IMG/VR virus record: IMGVR_UViG_3300044946_000150
Span: 1 to 37,156 of that record
Source: a virus
Reading direction: 5' to 3' (one strand)
DNA length: 37,156 bases
In this document: piece by piece, positions 20,946 to 29,157 of the stretch
Layout of the letters: each line of letters begins with the position of its first letter
Numbering within the stretch: the stretch's first letter is position 1
Position numbers and translations under genes: made by a program
Notes under the pieces: generated by a model
The model's input: only the letters and a program-made list of their open reading frames with translations
The model's database searches: none
What the model was told of the DNA's origin: nothing

Positions 20946-21464
20946 TCAGCTCGTCAGTCGGCTGCGACAGGAAACGTGGAAGGTGATCTCCCCGATGAGG
21001 CCGGAGCCGGAGGAGATCGGGGTGTACTGGAGGCCGCCCGAGATCTGCGAGAACAGCACGTTGCCGCCGAGCGTGCAGTCGCCGGGGCCGTTCAGGGGCG
21101 TGCCGCGCAGCATCGTCTCGAACTGCGCGAGCAGCGCGAAAGCCTGATCCCGCACCGTCTTGACCGCGGTGGTGTCGCCGGTCCAGTACCGGACCGTGTT
21201 GACGATCGTGAACGTCTCGTTGCGGGTGCGGGCGCCGAGGGCCGCGAACTCCTGATCCCCGACGACGACCGGGTTCTCCGGATTGTTCGGGTCGAACCCG
21301 ACCCACACCACCACCGGGTAGGTCTCTTCGCTGTCGACCGGCGCCGGGCCGTCGAGCACCAGGCAGGTCAGGCCGTTCGCCGCGGCGTAGGCGGCGTAGA
21401 TGCCGGTCGCGGTGGTGACGAGGTAGTCGAGTGCGGCGCCGGCGGTAGAGGTGACGGTGCTCAT
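20946..21464 (-). CDS. Tail terminator protein
   Basis: The 172-residue protein (MSTVTSTAGAALDYLVTTAT) has the alpha/beta pattern of lambda-gpU/HK97-type tail terminators: YPVVVWVGFDPNNPENPVVV, GARTRNETFTIVNTVRYWTG, and a C-terminal strand GEITFHVSCRSRLTS. It sits between the head-tail connector and the tail tube gene, the usual place. It caps the finished tail and joins it to the head. The start overlaps the connector stop by four bases. Confidence 0.75.
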   Translation of the reverse strand: MSTVTSTAGAALDYLVTTATGIYAAYAAANGLTCLVLDGPAPVDSEETYPVVVWVGFDPNNPENPVVVGDQEFAALGARTRNETFTIVNTVRYWTGDTTAVKTVRDQAFALLAQFETMLRGTPLNGPGDCTLGGNVLFSQISGGLQYTPISSGSGLIGEITFHVSCRSRLTS

Positions 21465-22342
21465 GCGATACCGCCGGCCTCGCGGGTGCCCGCGGCCTCA
21501 AGGATCTCTATGGCCCGGTTGGGGATCGCGAACCCGTACATCATCGTGACGTCGTCCTCGACGGGCACCGCGCCGCCGCCGCGGACGCCGTCGGGCCGCT
21601 CGATCGCCCACAGGTGCCGCAGGATGATCGAGGCCGCGAGGATGGCGTTGTCGGGGGCGGGCTGGCGCCCGACGGTGTACGTCATGTCGTATGGCCCGTA
21701 TATGAACGGCAGCCCAGCGCTGTGGCGGATCATGCCGAGGTCCATATCGACGGTCAGCAGCGACAGGTCGTAGACCAGGCCGTAGGTCAGAACGGGCGTC
21801 ATGGCGACGATCTGGTACGGCTGCGTCGCGGGCTGGTAGACCGGGCGCTTGTTCAGGGCGATGAACATGCCGCCCGCGCGCTGGCGCTCGACGATGGTGC
21901 GCACGACGATCGCGCCGGCCAGCTTCTCCACCACGCCGGTGATGGCCAGGCCGAACTCGCGGATGTCCTGGTCGAACTCGTCGGTGGCGGTCAGGCGCAG
22001 GCGCCGCTTCATGTCCGCCAGCGAGATGATCATGTCGTCGGTGGCCGACCGGACATCCCACGAATCCGTGTCCGCACCGACACCCGAGCCCACGCCGGGC
22101 GTGCCCGACGCCGTCCACGCGACCGTGTGCCGGCCGATCTGGAGCGTCGTGTACTCGTAGAAGTACCAGCCGGCCGGAGACCCGGTCTGGTCCGGCGGCA
22201 AACCAGCGGTCGGCGTCAGCGCGTGCGTGACGCCGTCGGGGGTGACCAGCGACAGGGCAATGGAGGCCGCGGCCGCGGGCGCGCCGGAGACGTCGGTCGC
22301 CTGGAACTCCAGGACCGCGACGTCTCCGAGGTCGTACGGCAT
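21461..22342 (-). CDS. Head-tail connector with N-terminal Ig-like domain
   Basis: The 293-residue protein has an N-terminal beta domain at residues 1-100 (MPYDLGDVAVLEFQATDVSG, PAGWYFYEYTTLQIGRHTVA). A helical gp6-like adaptor domain follows (DDMIISLADMKRRLRLTATD, EFDQDIREFGLAITGVVEKL, APDNAILAASIILRHLWAIE). The adaptor part matches connector proteins that sit under the portal. The N-terminal domain is an added Ig-like part, as in some decorated connectors. It lies between the capsid-associated genes and the tail terminator. Confidence 0.75.
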   Translation of the reverse strand: MPYDLGDVAVLEFQATDVSGAPAAAASIALSLVTPDGVTHALTPTAGLPPDQTGSPAGWYFYEYTTLQIGRHTVAWTASGTPGVGSGVGADTDSWDVRSATDDMIISLADMKRRLRLTATDEFDQDIREFGLAITGVVEKLAGAIVVRTIVERQRAGGMFIALNKRPVYQPATQPYQIVAMTPVLTYGLVYDLSLLTVDMDLGMIRHSAGLPFIYGPYDMTYTVGRQPAPDNAILAASIILRHLWAIERPDGVRGGGAVPVEDDVTMMYGFAIPNRAIEILEAAGTREAGGIA

Positions 22343-22355
22343 CCGCGTCCCCCGC

Positions 22356-22820
22356 CTACTCGGTCCAGGTGCAGCCGACGGTGGCCGTCGCCGACGTCAG
22401 CGCCGAGCCGGGCGTGAGCCGGATCCGGAAGAACGAGCTCGCGGGAACCTGCCACGCGTACGGGTCCGGCTCCCAGAACGTCATCCCGGCGGACGCCGAG
22501 ATCGAATGCTGCTCGTAGGACGCGTTGAACGTGCCCGCGCCCTCGGCAGTGGCGTTGACGCCGACGGTGCACTGCGAGGCGAGGCCGCTCAGGCCGTAGT
22601 CGACCCGCGCCGGGGTCACGCCCGTGTTGGTCGTGACCGCGGCGGAGAACAGGCCGATTTGGACCAGGACGTTCTTGTCGCCCGCGGTGACGGAGTTGAG
22701 CTCTACCCACCATTTGACGATCCGGGCGCCTGTCGTTGCCGGGGTCTTGATCTCCAGCGCGGAGTAGGCCGTGCTGGCGACCAGTGTCGCGGTGACGGTG
22801 GATGTCGAGTAGGTGGGCAT
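22356..22820 (-). CDS. Putative virion decoration protein
   Basis: The 154-residue protein (MPTYSTSTVTATLVASTAYS) is Ser/Thr/Ala/Gly-rich and reads as a beta-sandwich: TTGARIVKWWVELNSVTAGD, VLVQIGLFSAAVTTNTGVTP, FFRIRLTPGSALTSATATVG. A head decoration or fibre role is suggested by its place between the capsid-associated small genes and the connector, and by its composition. No specific family is recognised. Confidence 0.55.
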   Translation of the reverse strand: MPTYSTSTVTATLVASTAYSALEIKTPATTGARIVKWWVELNSVTAGDKNVLVQIGLFSAAVTTNTGVTPARVDYGLSGLASQCTVGVNATAEGAGTFNASYEQHSISASAGMTFWEPDPYAWQVPASSFFRIRLTPGSALTSATATVGCTWTE

Positions 22821-22832
22821 GGGTCAGCTCCC

Positions 22833-23246
22833 TCAGACCGCCGGGGTGGCGGGCGCGGTGGCGGGCTCAGTCGAGGTGGAGGGCGTGCTCGACGGCGCCG
22901 AGGAGTCCTCCGCGGTGGTGCTCGGCGCCGGGGTGGGGTCCACGGCCACCGGGGCGGCGACGGGCTCGGCCGGGGCGGGCGCCTCGACGACGGGCGCCGG
23001 GGCGGGCTCGACGACCGGAGCGGCGGGCACGACCGGAACCGCGGCGTGGCCGTGCAGCGCGCCGTACAACTCGCCGAACACCGCCTTCACCGCAGTCTCG
23101 CCCGCGTGCACGTCGGTCTCCGCCGCGTTCTCGATCTGCGCGATGTGGTCCTCGACGGTCTTGAGCAGACCGCTGTTGGTCCAGCCCGCGACCTCGTCAC
23201 GGAACGAGCTGAGTACGCCGAGAGCGGCGCTGATCAGGTTCGACAT
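22833..23246 (-). CDS. Structural-region protein with Pro/Ala-rich tail
   Basis: The 137-residue protein starts at ATG 23246 (MSNLISAALGVLSSFRDEVA), overlapping the preceding stop in TGATG, with GAAGGA upstream. Residues 1-65 are helical (LLKTVEDHIAQIENAAETDV, HAGETAVKAVFGELYGALHG). The rest is a long flexible Pro/Ala/Thr/Glu tail. It may be a minor head or linker protein. A scaffold-like role is unproven. Confidence 0.6.
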   Translation of the reverse strand: MSNLISAALGVLSSFRDEVAGWTNSGLLKTVEDHIAQIENAAETDVHAGETAVKAVFGELYGALHGHAAVPVVPAAPVVEPAPAPVVEAPAPAEPVAAPVAVDPTPAPSTTAEDSSAPSSTPSTSTEPATAPATPAV

Positions 23247-23473
23247 CAAGAAGTCCTTCGGGGTCGGCGCTGCTCCGTGCGGGGCACCGCGGCGGTGGTC
23301 TCCCGTTGCGGGGAGACGGGGGTCGACCGGGCGGACAGCCGCCCGATCTCAAGGTCGATCTCTGCGACACGGTCGTGCTCGCGCGCCTGCTTGGCGTGCC
23401 AGCGCTCCCGGCGCAATTGCCCGAGCGCGTCCTGGCGGGACGCGGCCGGAGGAATCGGCTCAGGGGTCTCCAT
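23246..23473 (-). CDS. Small charged helical protein
   Basis: The 75-residue protein (METPEPIPPAASRQDALGQL) starts at ATG 23473, sharing TGATG with the preceding stop. The middle is a highly charged helix (RRERWHAKQAREHDRVAEID, LEIGRLSARST) and the tail is Arg-rich (EQRRPRRTS). It is probably a nucleic-acid- or protein-binding accessory of the head region. No family is recognised. Confidence 0.55.
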   Translation of the reverse strand: METPEPIPPAASRQDALGQLRRERWHAKQAREHDRVAEIDLEIGRLSARSTPVSPQRETTAAVPRTEQRRPRRTS

Positions 23474-23676
23474 CAGCCACCCGGCACGATCAGCGGCGAG
23501 CCGTTCGGCGCGACCACCTGCGACTGGCGCTGGAACACGATGTGCTCGGCGCACGTGGTCTGCGCGTTGAGGATCGCGACCGCGGGGCGCACCAGCGGCA
23601 GCGGGTCGGCGCCCGTCTGCTCGGCGACCTTCCGTTCGACGATGCACGCCACGCACTTGAGCGACGTCTGGATCAT
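23473..23676 (-). CDS. Small CxxC protein in the head region
   Basis: The 67-residue protein (MIQTSLKCVACIVERKVAEQ) has a CxxC near the N-terminus and one later cysteine (TTCAEHIVFQ). It then reads QVVAPNGSPLIVPGG. It is too short for confident classification. It may bind zinc or form an inter-subunit crosslink. It precedes a strong hairpin and follows the fibre-like gene. Confidence 0.55.
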   Translation of the reverse strand: MIQTSLKCVACIVERKVAEQTGADPLPLVRPAVAILNAQTTCAEHIVFQRQSQVVAPNGSPLIVPGG

Positions 23677-23710
23677 GGGTCCTCCCGGGCACGGGTAGGG
23701 GATGGATGGT

Positions 23711-23744
23711 GGTGGCGGCCAGCAGTGCCCTACCGGCCGCCACC
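23711..23744 (-). terminator. Perfect 10-bp hairpin between head genes
   Basis: GGTGGCGGCC (23711-23720) and GGCCGCCACC (23735-23744) form a perfect inverted repeat with a 14-base loop. It lies between the fibre-like gene and the small CxxC gene. No U tract follows in the minus direction, so it may be an attenuator or mRNA-processing stem that lowers downstream expression relative to capsid. Confidence 0.6.
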
Positions 23745-23748
23745 GGTC

Positions 23749-24396
23749 TCACTGCCTCGACAGGATCACGTAGGGGAGGAACCCGGTCGACGGAGCCGAC
23801 CAGGTGGTACCGGAGCTCGCGCCTACGGCGGGCGGCGAGGTGACGGTGCCGCTAGAGACCCCCGCGAGCGGGATCTGGCTGCCGATCAGGCCCTTGAATG
23901 CCGCCTTGCCGCCAGACATGCCGTCGAACTGGCTGCCGCTCGTGGTCCAGGTCTCGACGATCGCCACGCCGAGAACCTGCGGGCCGTTGCTGACAGACGC
24001 AGGCGCGGAACCCTGCGGCGTGTAGTCGGTTCCGGAGACCACAACCGGCGTCGAGAGCAGGATCTTGTTCGCGCCAAGGGTGAACGTTGTCGTCGCCGAC
24101 ACGGCCAGCACGGTGGCCGCGGCCGAGGATGTCGGCACAGCGCTGTAGACCACGACGAAGCTCGTCGAGCCCGCCGTCCCGGCCAGCGTGCCGATGCCGA
24201 AGGAGACGTAGTTGAATACGTCGCCCGGCTCCGCGCATACGGCAACCACGTACGGGGTCTGCGTCGCCGCGCCTGTAAGCGCCTGCCCCGTGACGTCGCC
24301 ACGGCTGATCGAGGTGCGGTACGGCGGGTTCGGCTGCCCGTCCAGCAGGTACTCGTTGAAGTAGTCCGGGTAGCGCCCGGAGACCAAATCACCCAT
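23749..24396 (-). CDS. Putative head fibre or virion surface protein
   Basis: The 215-residue protein (MGDLVSGRYPDYFNEYLLDG) starts at ATG 24396 with AGGAG upstream. It is Ser/Thr/Gly/Ala/Val-rich with repeated beta strands (VFNYVSFGIGTLAGTAGSTS, VVYSAVPTSSAAATVLAVSA, SGTTWSAPSTGFLPYVILSR). It directly follows the major capsid gene. A decoration or fibre protein on the head is the likely role. It is not homologous by eye to the gene at 22356, though of similar composition. Confidence 0.55.
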   Translation of the reverse strand: MGDLVSGRYPDYFNEYLLDGQPNPPYRTSISRGDVTGQALTGAATQTPYVVAVCAEPGDVFNYVSFGIGTLAGTAGSTSFVVVYSAVPTSSAAATVLAVSATTTFTLGANKILLSTPVVVSGTDYTPQGSAPASVSNGPQVLGVAIVETWTTSGSQFDGMSGGKAAFKGLIGSQIPLAGVSSGTVTSPPAVGASSGTTWSAPSTGFLPYVILSRQ

Positions 24397-24416
24397 GAGG
24401 TTCTCCTGTTCCGGGC

Positions 24417-26105
24417 TTAGAAGCCGAGGTTGACGGGGTTGAGCAGCGGGTTGAAGTTGCTGCTGGAGCCGGTGAACACCGAGCCGACCGACACGACCTG
24501 ACCCGGCGTCGCGTACGACTGGTACCGGTTCGTCAGGTAGGCCACGTAGTTGTAGACCTGGAAGCGGATCTGCAGATTGCCGCTCAGCACCTCGGACAGG
24601 ACGCGCGTGCGCATCTCCCCCTCCCACAAAAAGAGGTCGGAGGTGCGCTCGGCGAGGATCGGGGTGTAGTTCGCGTTCGTCCCGGAACCCGGGGCCGGCG
24701 CATAGGTGCCGTTGGAGATCGTGGTGATCTGCGGGGCGGTCGTACCGCCGAAGGTGAGCGGCATGTTGACGTCGAGGACCACCGGCAGCCCGTAGTACGT
24801 GCCGGCCGCGCCCTCGGTCAGCGGGCCGTCGTCGTCCATCGCCGCCTGGTTGAACGCCGCGCCACCGTTGCCGCCCGGCACGACCAGCGGCCGGTTCTGC
24901 GAATCGAGGGTGGACAGCAGCATGTACCAGAGGGTCGGGTTCCACACCCAGCGGTCCGGCGGCATCATGCGGTTGCGGCTCATCTGCGAGAGCAACTGCG
25001 CCGAGGAAAGGAACAGCGTGCCGGCGCCGCCGCCGGTGCCCACCGCGACCCAGGTCTGCCCGTTGGCGACCGTGTTGGTGTTGGTGTTCTGCACGACGAT
25101 CTGATTGCTCGAGGAGATCGCACCGGCCGGGTAGACGCCGGTGATCTGGCCGGCGAGGCCGGACCCGACGAGCGTCTGCCCGTCGAGCTGCATGTTGTAG
25201 TCCTCGGTCAGATCCTGGAAAATGATCTCGTCGAAGGTGACGGGGGACTGATCCAGGAGTTGGAGCGCGGCATCCTGCTGGCCGGCGACGGTACGCACCG
25301 GGGCGGAGACGAACGAGTCGGTCATGTCGCGGCCGGGCACGATGCCGCCGTCGGCGACCTGCGGACCGGTCGCGGTGCCGATGGTCACGCGCGGGATGTT
25401 GATGTTGTCGGTGCCGGCGGGAAGCGGAAGCTGGCGCGCCAGGTCGGCGTGCTCACGTCCGGCACGCAGGAACGGGATGTACTCGTCGATCAGCCACAGC
25501 GGCGGGACGAAGTACCCGCCGGCGCCGTCGACCCTGCTGATGAACCGCTTCTCGAACGGGCTCACGCCCTGCGAGAGCATGCGCATCGCAGCGCGGCGCT
25601 CGCGCTTGGACCCGGCCATCAGGGCCTCGGTGAACTTGCTCTCCGCGGCGCGGTCGATCTGCTGCTGCCGCTTGGGCAGGTCGACGTCGATCTCCTGTGC
25701 GTGCCGCTTGAGGCGGTCGCGGGCGGCGGTCGGGCCGCCTGAGCCGTCGCCGCGGTTGAGCTCGGAGCGGGCGAGGTCCAGGAAGTAGGACTGCTTGGAG
25801 CCCTTGCCGTAGGTGGTCGGCTCGTTGCCGACGGTCCAGCCGGAGCCGCGCTGCTCGTTCGGCGCGCCGTTGGTGTGGTCCTCGGTGCGTCCGCCGTTCT
25901 CGACGGCGCGGGATGCGGCGGCGCGCTTCTCGCGCTCGGCCTGGCGCTCGCGGATCTCGAGCTCGCCGTCGAGTTCGGTCACCTGGCCGTCGAGCTCGGT
26001 GAACCGGGCCCGCTGTTCGGCGTCCATCTTGTTCTTGCTGAGCTCGGACATCTCGTCGACGAGCTTGCTGCGATGGGCGCGGAGGTCTTCGATCACCCCG
26101 GGCAT
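24417..26105 (-). CDS. HK97-family major capsid protein
   Basis: The 562-residue protein (MPGVIEDLRAHRSKLVDEMS) has an N-terminal coiled coil at residues 1-75 (KMDAEQRARFTELDGQVTEL). This is the delta/scaffold segment removed during maturation, with a linker after it. The fold region reads ISRVDGAGGYFVPPLWLIDE, AGREHADLARQLPLPAGTDN, LTEDYNMQLDGQTLVGSGLA, SQMSRNRMMPPDRWVWNPTL and EMRTRVLSEVLSGNLQIRFQ. These match HK97-fold capsid proteins. It follows the protease and a small membrane gene. Its leader contains a hairpin that can hide its ribosome-binding site. Confidence 0.92.
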   Translation of the reverse strand: MPGVIEDLRAHRSKLVDEMSELSKNKMDAEQRARFTELDGQVTELDGELEIRERQAEREKRAAASRAVENGGRTEDHTNGAPNEQRGSGWTVGNEPTTYGKGSKQSYFLDLARSELNRGDGSGGPTAARDRLKRHAQEIDVDLPKRQQQIDRAAESKFTEALMAGSKRERRAAMRMLSQGVSPFEKRFISRVDGAGGYFVPPLWLIDEYIPFLRAGREHADLARQLPLPAGTDNINIPRVTIGTATGPQVADGGIVPGRDMTDSFVSAPVRTVAGQQDAALQLLDQSPVTFDEIIFQDLTEDYNMQLDGQTLVGSGLAGQITGVYPAGAISSSNQIVVQNTNTNTVANGQTWVAVGTGGGAGTLFLSSAQLLSQMSRNRMMPPDRWVWNPTLWYMLLSTLDSQNRPLVVPGGNGGAAFNQAAMDDDGPLTEGAAGTYYGLPVVLDVNMPLTFGGTTAPQITTISNGTYAPAPGSGTNANYTPILAERTSDLFLWEGEMRTRVLSEVLSGNLQIRFQVYNYVAYLTNRYQSYATPGQVVSVGSVFTGSSSNFNPLLNPVNLGF

Positions 26106-26289
26106 GGGGTCTCCTCTACGTCGGTGTCAGTGGACGTAGCCGCAGAGGAGTGGTGGCGGGTCGCGTGTCGAGTCGTGTCCCTGCGTGCGGGCCGGGGTCG
26201 GCGTGCGAGTGCTCCGGGTCGTGCCTGGCTGCAGGGTCAGGATACACCGGACGTCCGATTAACGGACAGTGGTGAACGGTCGGCGGACG
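26106..26289 (-). other. Leader region of the major capsid gene
   Basis: This 184-base gap holds palindromic CGGAC/GTCCG sites near 26248-26267. TATCCT on the minus strand near 26240 could serve as a -10. A hairpin at 26111-26150 is described separately. No gene is seen. It may contain a capsid-specific promoter or a post-transcriptional control element. Confidence 0.5.
26111..26150 (-). promoter_or_regulatory. Hairpin that sequesters the capsid ribosome-binding site
   Basis: CTCCTCT (26111-26117) pairs with AGAGGAG (26144-26150), and ACGTC (26118-26122) pairs with GACGT (26133-26137), with a 6-base bulge and a 10-base loop. On the minus-strand mRNA the AGGAG ribosome-binding site five bases before ATG 26105 is in the stem. 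Translation would need the stem to open, giving scope for regulation or thermal or ribosome-coupled control. Confidence 0.65.
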
Positions 26290-26706
26290 CTACGCGCTCG
26301 GCGGCACATCCCGCGACGCAACGAGCTCCCGGAGCTGCGCCAGCTCATGCAGGATCGCCTCGGCATCGTTGAACGTCATCTCCGACCGCTTGTCGGCCGC
26401 GCTGGCCTGGATGTTCTGACCCACGATGATGACCGACAGCAGCACCAGCTGAAGGAACTCCTCCGCGAACCAGTTCGCGAACCCGATCCCGCCCGGCTGC
26501 AACGCCACCGGCAGACCGTAGACCGCCCATCCGGCGAACAGCCACGCGCACGTCATCGTCCCGACGCCAGACGTGATCTTCACGGCCAGCCACGCGTTCA
26601 TCCGCGTATACCAGCCGGTACGCCGCAGCTGCGCGTCGACGGTCACCGGACCCTGCTGCCGGCGCCTGGCCAGGTGCGGGTGCGGCGCGTACGGGAACCT
26701 GCTCAT
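26290..26706 (-). CDS. Small membrane protein (DUF1003-like) between protease and capsid
   Basis: The 138-residue protein (MSRFPYAPHPHLARRRQQGP) has a membrane segment around VKITSGVGTMTCAWLFAGWA, a second around EEFLQLVLLSVIIVGQNIQA, and a cytoplasmic tail (RSEMTFNDAEAILHELAQLR). From memory, the second segment with its following charged residues resembles DUF1003. Membrane genes are unusual between prohead protease and capsid. The ATG overlaps the protease stop (ATGA). Confidence 0.65.
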   Translation of the reverse strand: MSRFPYAPHPHLARRRQQGPVTVDAQLRRTGWYTRMNAWLAVKITSGVGTMTCAWLFAGWAVYGLPVALQPGGIGFANWFAEEFLQLVLLSVIIVGQNIQASAADKRSEMTFNDAEAILHELAQLRELVASRDVPPSA

Positions 26707-27956
26707 GCCGCCAGACCTTTCAACTGAAGAACGCGCACCCGCAGCCGGGCGAGCGTCATGTCCTCTTCCTCGATCAGCCCCGACGCGTCCGTGATCACGT
26801 CGTCGAGGTCCCCCGCCGAGATCAGGCCGCCGTCGTCGTACAGGCACTGCCCGCACTGGTCGCAGTACCGCGCGTCCTGCGCGTTCGGAGCCTCACACTC
26901 ACCGGCCGGGCACGTCAGCGACGAATCGCCGTGCGAGGACGTGTCCTGCGCCGGGGCGGCCGAGAAGTCGGGCTCCGGTTCCGCGCCGGCCGCCGCGCGC
27001 CGCTCCGGCCGCCGCCAGTCCCACGCCGACGGAGCCTCGGTCGCGCCGTTCCCGGACCCGCCGTTGTCCGCGTCCCGGTCGGAGGCGATGTTCGTGCCGC
27101 ACTGGTCGCAGAACTTCGCGTCGTCGGCCGACCAGTTCCCGCATCCGCAGCGCTGCGTCTCGTTCTCCGCCGCGGTGCTCTGCCCGGTCGGGCGGACCGC
27201 GGTCCCGCACTGGTCGCAGTAGGCGGCGTCGCCGTCGTTCATGGAATGGCACTGCGGGCATTCCGCGTCCTCGCCGGCCTTGGCCGAGTACGGCGCGGTC
27301 GGCGTGCGCGCCTCGCGTAGTCCGGCCGCCCTCGCCGCGGCCTCCGACACGGGCACCGCAGTCATCGCGGCGCCGTTCGCGTTCGGGTTCGCCGCCCAGC
27401 ACACCACCGACACGTCGCCGCGGTTCAGGTTGATCTCGTTGATGCGGCGGGTCATCCAGTCCGGCGACCAGTCCTGCTGCGTGCATACGAACCCGATGGA
27501 CATCTCGTCCATGTCGCCGCGCGCCATTGCCGAGGCGAGGGACTGCACGATCGGCGAGCGGCCGTCGAGCGACGGGACGGCGACGTGCAGCCCGGACGTG
27601 TCAGCGGACAGGGCCATCGTGCCGGACTTGGTGCGGGCCAGGGAGATCCCGGCCTCGTCGTGGCCGATCAGGAAGTGGACGTCGGCGTTGTTCGCGAGGG
27701 TCCGGGTGCACGCGGACGCGCCGAGCACCTCCATGTACGGGTCGCCCCACGCGTCCCACATGTCGAACGGCTGTTCGAACGTGGCCGCGTAGCCCTCGAA
27801 CGCATAGGTCGTGCCGCCGGTGCCGTCGGGCTTGGCGCGGAACTCGAACTGGGCTGGGCGGGCACGGCGCTCGCGCTGGCCGCGCATGCCGGACCGGTGC
27901 TCGCGCAGCACGTCCACGGGGGTGCCCAGGACGGCCCGGGCGGTCTGAATGGCCAT
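26703..27956 (-). CDS. Prohead protease (S78-like) with three zinc ribbons
   Basis: The 417-residue protein (MAIQTARAVLGTPVDVLREH) has an S78-type protease core at residues 35-200, with FEGYAATFEQPFDMWDAWGD, candidate catalytic His99 in VHFLIGHDEAGIS and candidate Ser153 in GDMDEMSIGFVCTQ. The C-terminal half has three predicted zinc ribbons: C233/C236/C247/C250, C270/C272/C283/C286 and C349/C354/C365/C368. The CDQC motif occurs in each. It then ends in a helical tail (MTLARLRVRVLQLKGLAA). The ribbons are joined by disordered linkers. Protease function in capsid maturation is well established; the ribbon role is unknown. Confidence 0.85.
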   Translation of the reverse strand: MAIQTARAVLGTPVDVLREHRSGMRGQRERRARPAQFEFRAKPDGTGGTTYAFEGYAATFEQPFDMWDAWGDPYMEVLGASACTRTLANNADVHFLIGHDEAGISLARTKSGTMALSADTSGLHVAVPSLDGRSPIVQSLASAMARGDMDEMSIGFVCTQQDWSPDWMTRRINEINLNRGDVSVVCWAANPNANGAAMTAVPVSEAAARAAGLREARTPTAPYSAKAGEDAECPQCHSMNDGDAAYCDQCGTAVRPTGQSTAAENETQRCGCGNWSADDAKFCDQCGTNIASDRDADNGGSGNGATEAPSAWDWRRPERRAAAGAEPEPDFSAAPAQDTSSHGDSSLTCPAGECEAPNAQDARYCDQCGQCLYDDGGLISAGDLDDVITDASGLIEEEDMTLARLRVRVLQLKGLAA

Positions 27957-27957
27957 C

Positions 27958-29157
27958 TCAGGATCCGATCTTGGGGGAGCCGATGGGCGGCGGGGCCGGC
28001 AGGACCAGGGCATCGATCTCGGCCTGCTGCTCGGGCGTGGCCGGCGGGATGTCCTCCATCGCACGGATCTCGGATCCGGCGAGGATGCGGGCGCCGATCT
28101 GCATGTGGTGGATCTGCCACCTGGTGAGGGCGTCGGTGCGCAGCAGCTTGGAGTCATCGAGCTTCACGTACTGGCCGCGCGGCACGAGCTCGCTGTCCCA
28201 TTCCTCCCACCGCTCGATCCAGCCGATGAGTCCGTACTTCAGGAAGTCCACTGAGCGCGAGTCGACGTTGGCGTAGGTGATCGCGCTGCCTTCGCTGGCC
28301 TCACCGACGATCTCAGGCGGCACGCCGAAGAAGCCGCAGATCGCAGACCCGGTGTACTTCTGCGTCTCAAGGAATTGCGATTCGTCGGGGCGGATCTGGA
28401 TCTGCTCGTATTTCCAGCCGCCGCCCATCACCACGGGCTCGCGGGTGCCGTGCACTGCGGCGAGGAACCGCTGCTTGATCGTCTGCGCTTCCTCCTGGTC
28501 GACCAGCTTCTTCGTGTCGTTGGTCAGGATCCCGGAGGGGTGGCCGCCGTCCTCGAAGTACTGCGACCCGAAGCTCTGCGCGGTCACGCTGAGTTGGACC
28601 ATCTTCTGCGCGTACTTGATCGGCGACAGGCCCGTGCGCACGCCCGGCATGCGATAGGCCATCTTGTGCCAGACGGCCTCCGGATCCATGGTCCGATTGC
28701 CGAACTTGTACACCACGGTGCCGTCGCGCTCCTGGACAACCTTCACGCGGTCCGGGTGCTGGAGCTCGATCTGCTCCGGGTAGCCCGCCTTGCTGCGCCC
28801 GAGGATCTCGCCATACACGTTGCCGCGCAGCAGCAGGGAGACCATGGCCATATACCGGAAGTCGAAGCCCGAGGCGTCCGCGGACGGCTTGGTCAGGATC
28901 GTGGGCGCGGGCTGGCGGACCGCCTGGCCGTGGCCGACGCCAGGGCCCTTGTAGACCACGGGGGTCATCGACGCCATGACGTCCGACACCAGCCGGACGC
29001 ACTTCCAGACGGTGTGCTGGCGCATCGCCCCTTCGACGTCGCCGGACGCGTAGTCCTGGAGTGCCTGCGTGTAGGCGCCGATCGGCGGGGCGATGAAAGT
29101 CAGGGAGCGCTTCTCGAAGGGGCTGCCGGCCGGTCGGGCGGCCGTGAACAGGCCCAT
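27958..29157 (-). CDS. HK97-family portal protein
   Basis: The 399-residue protein (MGLFTAARPAGSPFEKRSLT) carries the HK97 portal pattern: HTVWKCVRLVSDVMASMTPV, SLLLRGNVYGEILGRSKAGY, AYRMPGVRTGLSPIKYAQKM, FEDGGHPSGILTNDTKKLVD, then QRFLAAVHGTREPVVMGGGW and GFFGVPPEIVGEASEGSAIT. Portals form the dodecameric gate at one vertex for DNA entry and exit. The Pro-rich end (LVLPAPPPIGSPKIGS) is flexible. It lies next to the terminase and protease. Its start shares TGATG with the preceding small membrane gene. Confidence 0.92.
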   Translation of the reverse strand: MGLFTAARPAGSPFEKRSLTFIAPPIGAYTQALQDYASGDVEGAMRQHTVWKCVRLVSDVMASMTPVVYKGPGVGHGQAVRQPAPTILTKPSADASGFDFRYMAMVSLLLRGNVYGEILGRSKAGYPEQIELQHPDRVKVVQERDGTVVYKFGNRTMDPEAVWHKMAYRMPGVRTGLSPIKYAQKMVQLSVTAQSFGSQYFEDGGHPSGILTNDTKKLVDQEEAQTIKQRFLAAVHGTREPVVMGGGWKYEQIQIRPDESQFLETQKYTGSAICGFFGVPPEIVGEASEGSAITYANVDSRSVDFLKYGLIGWIERWEEWDSELVPRGQYVKLDDSKLLRTDALTRWQIHHMQIGARILAGSEIRAMEDIPPATPEQQAEIDALVLPAPPPIGSPKIGS

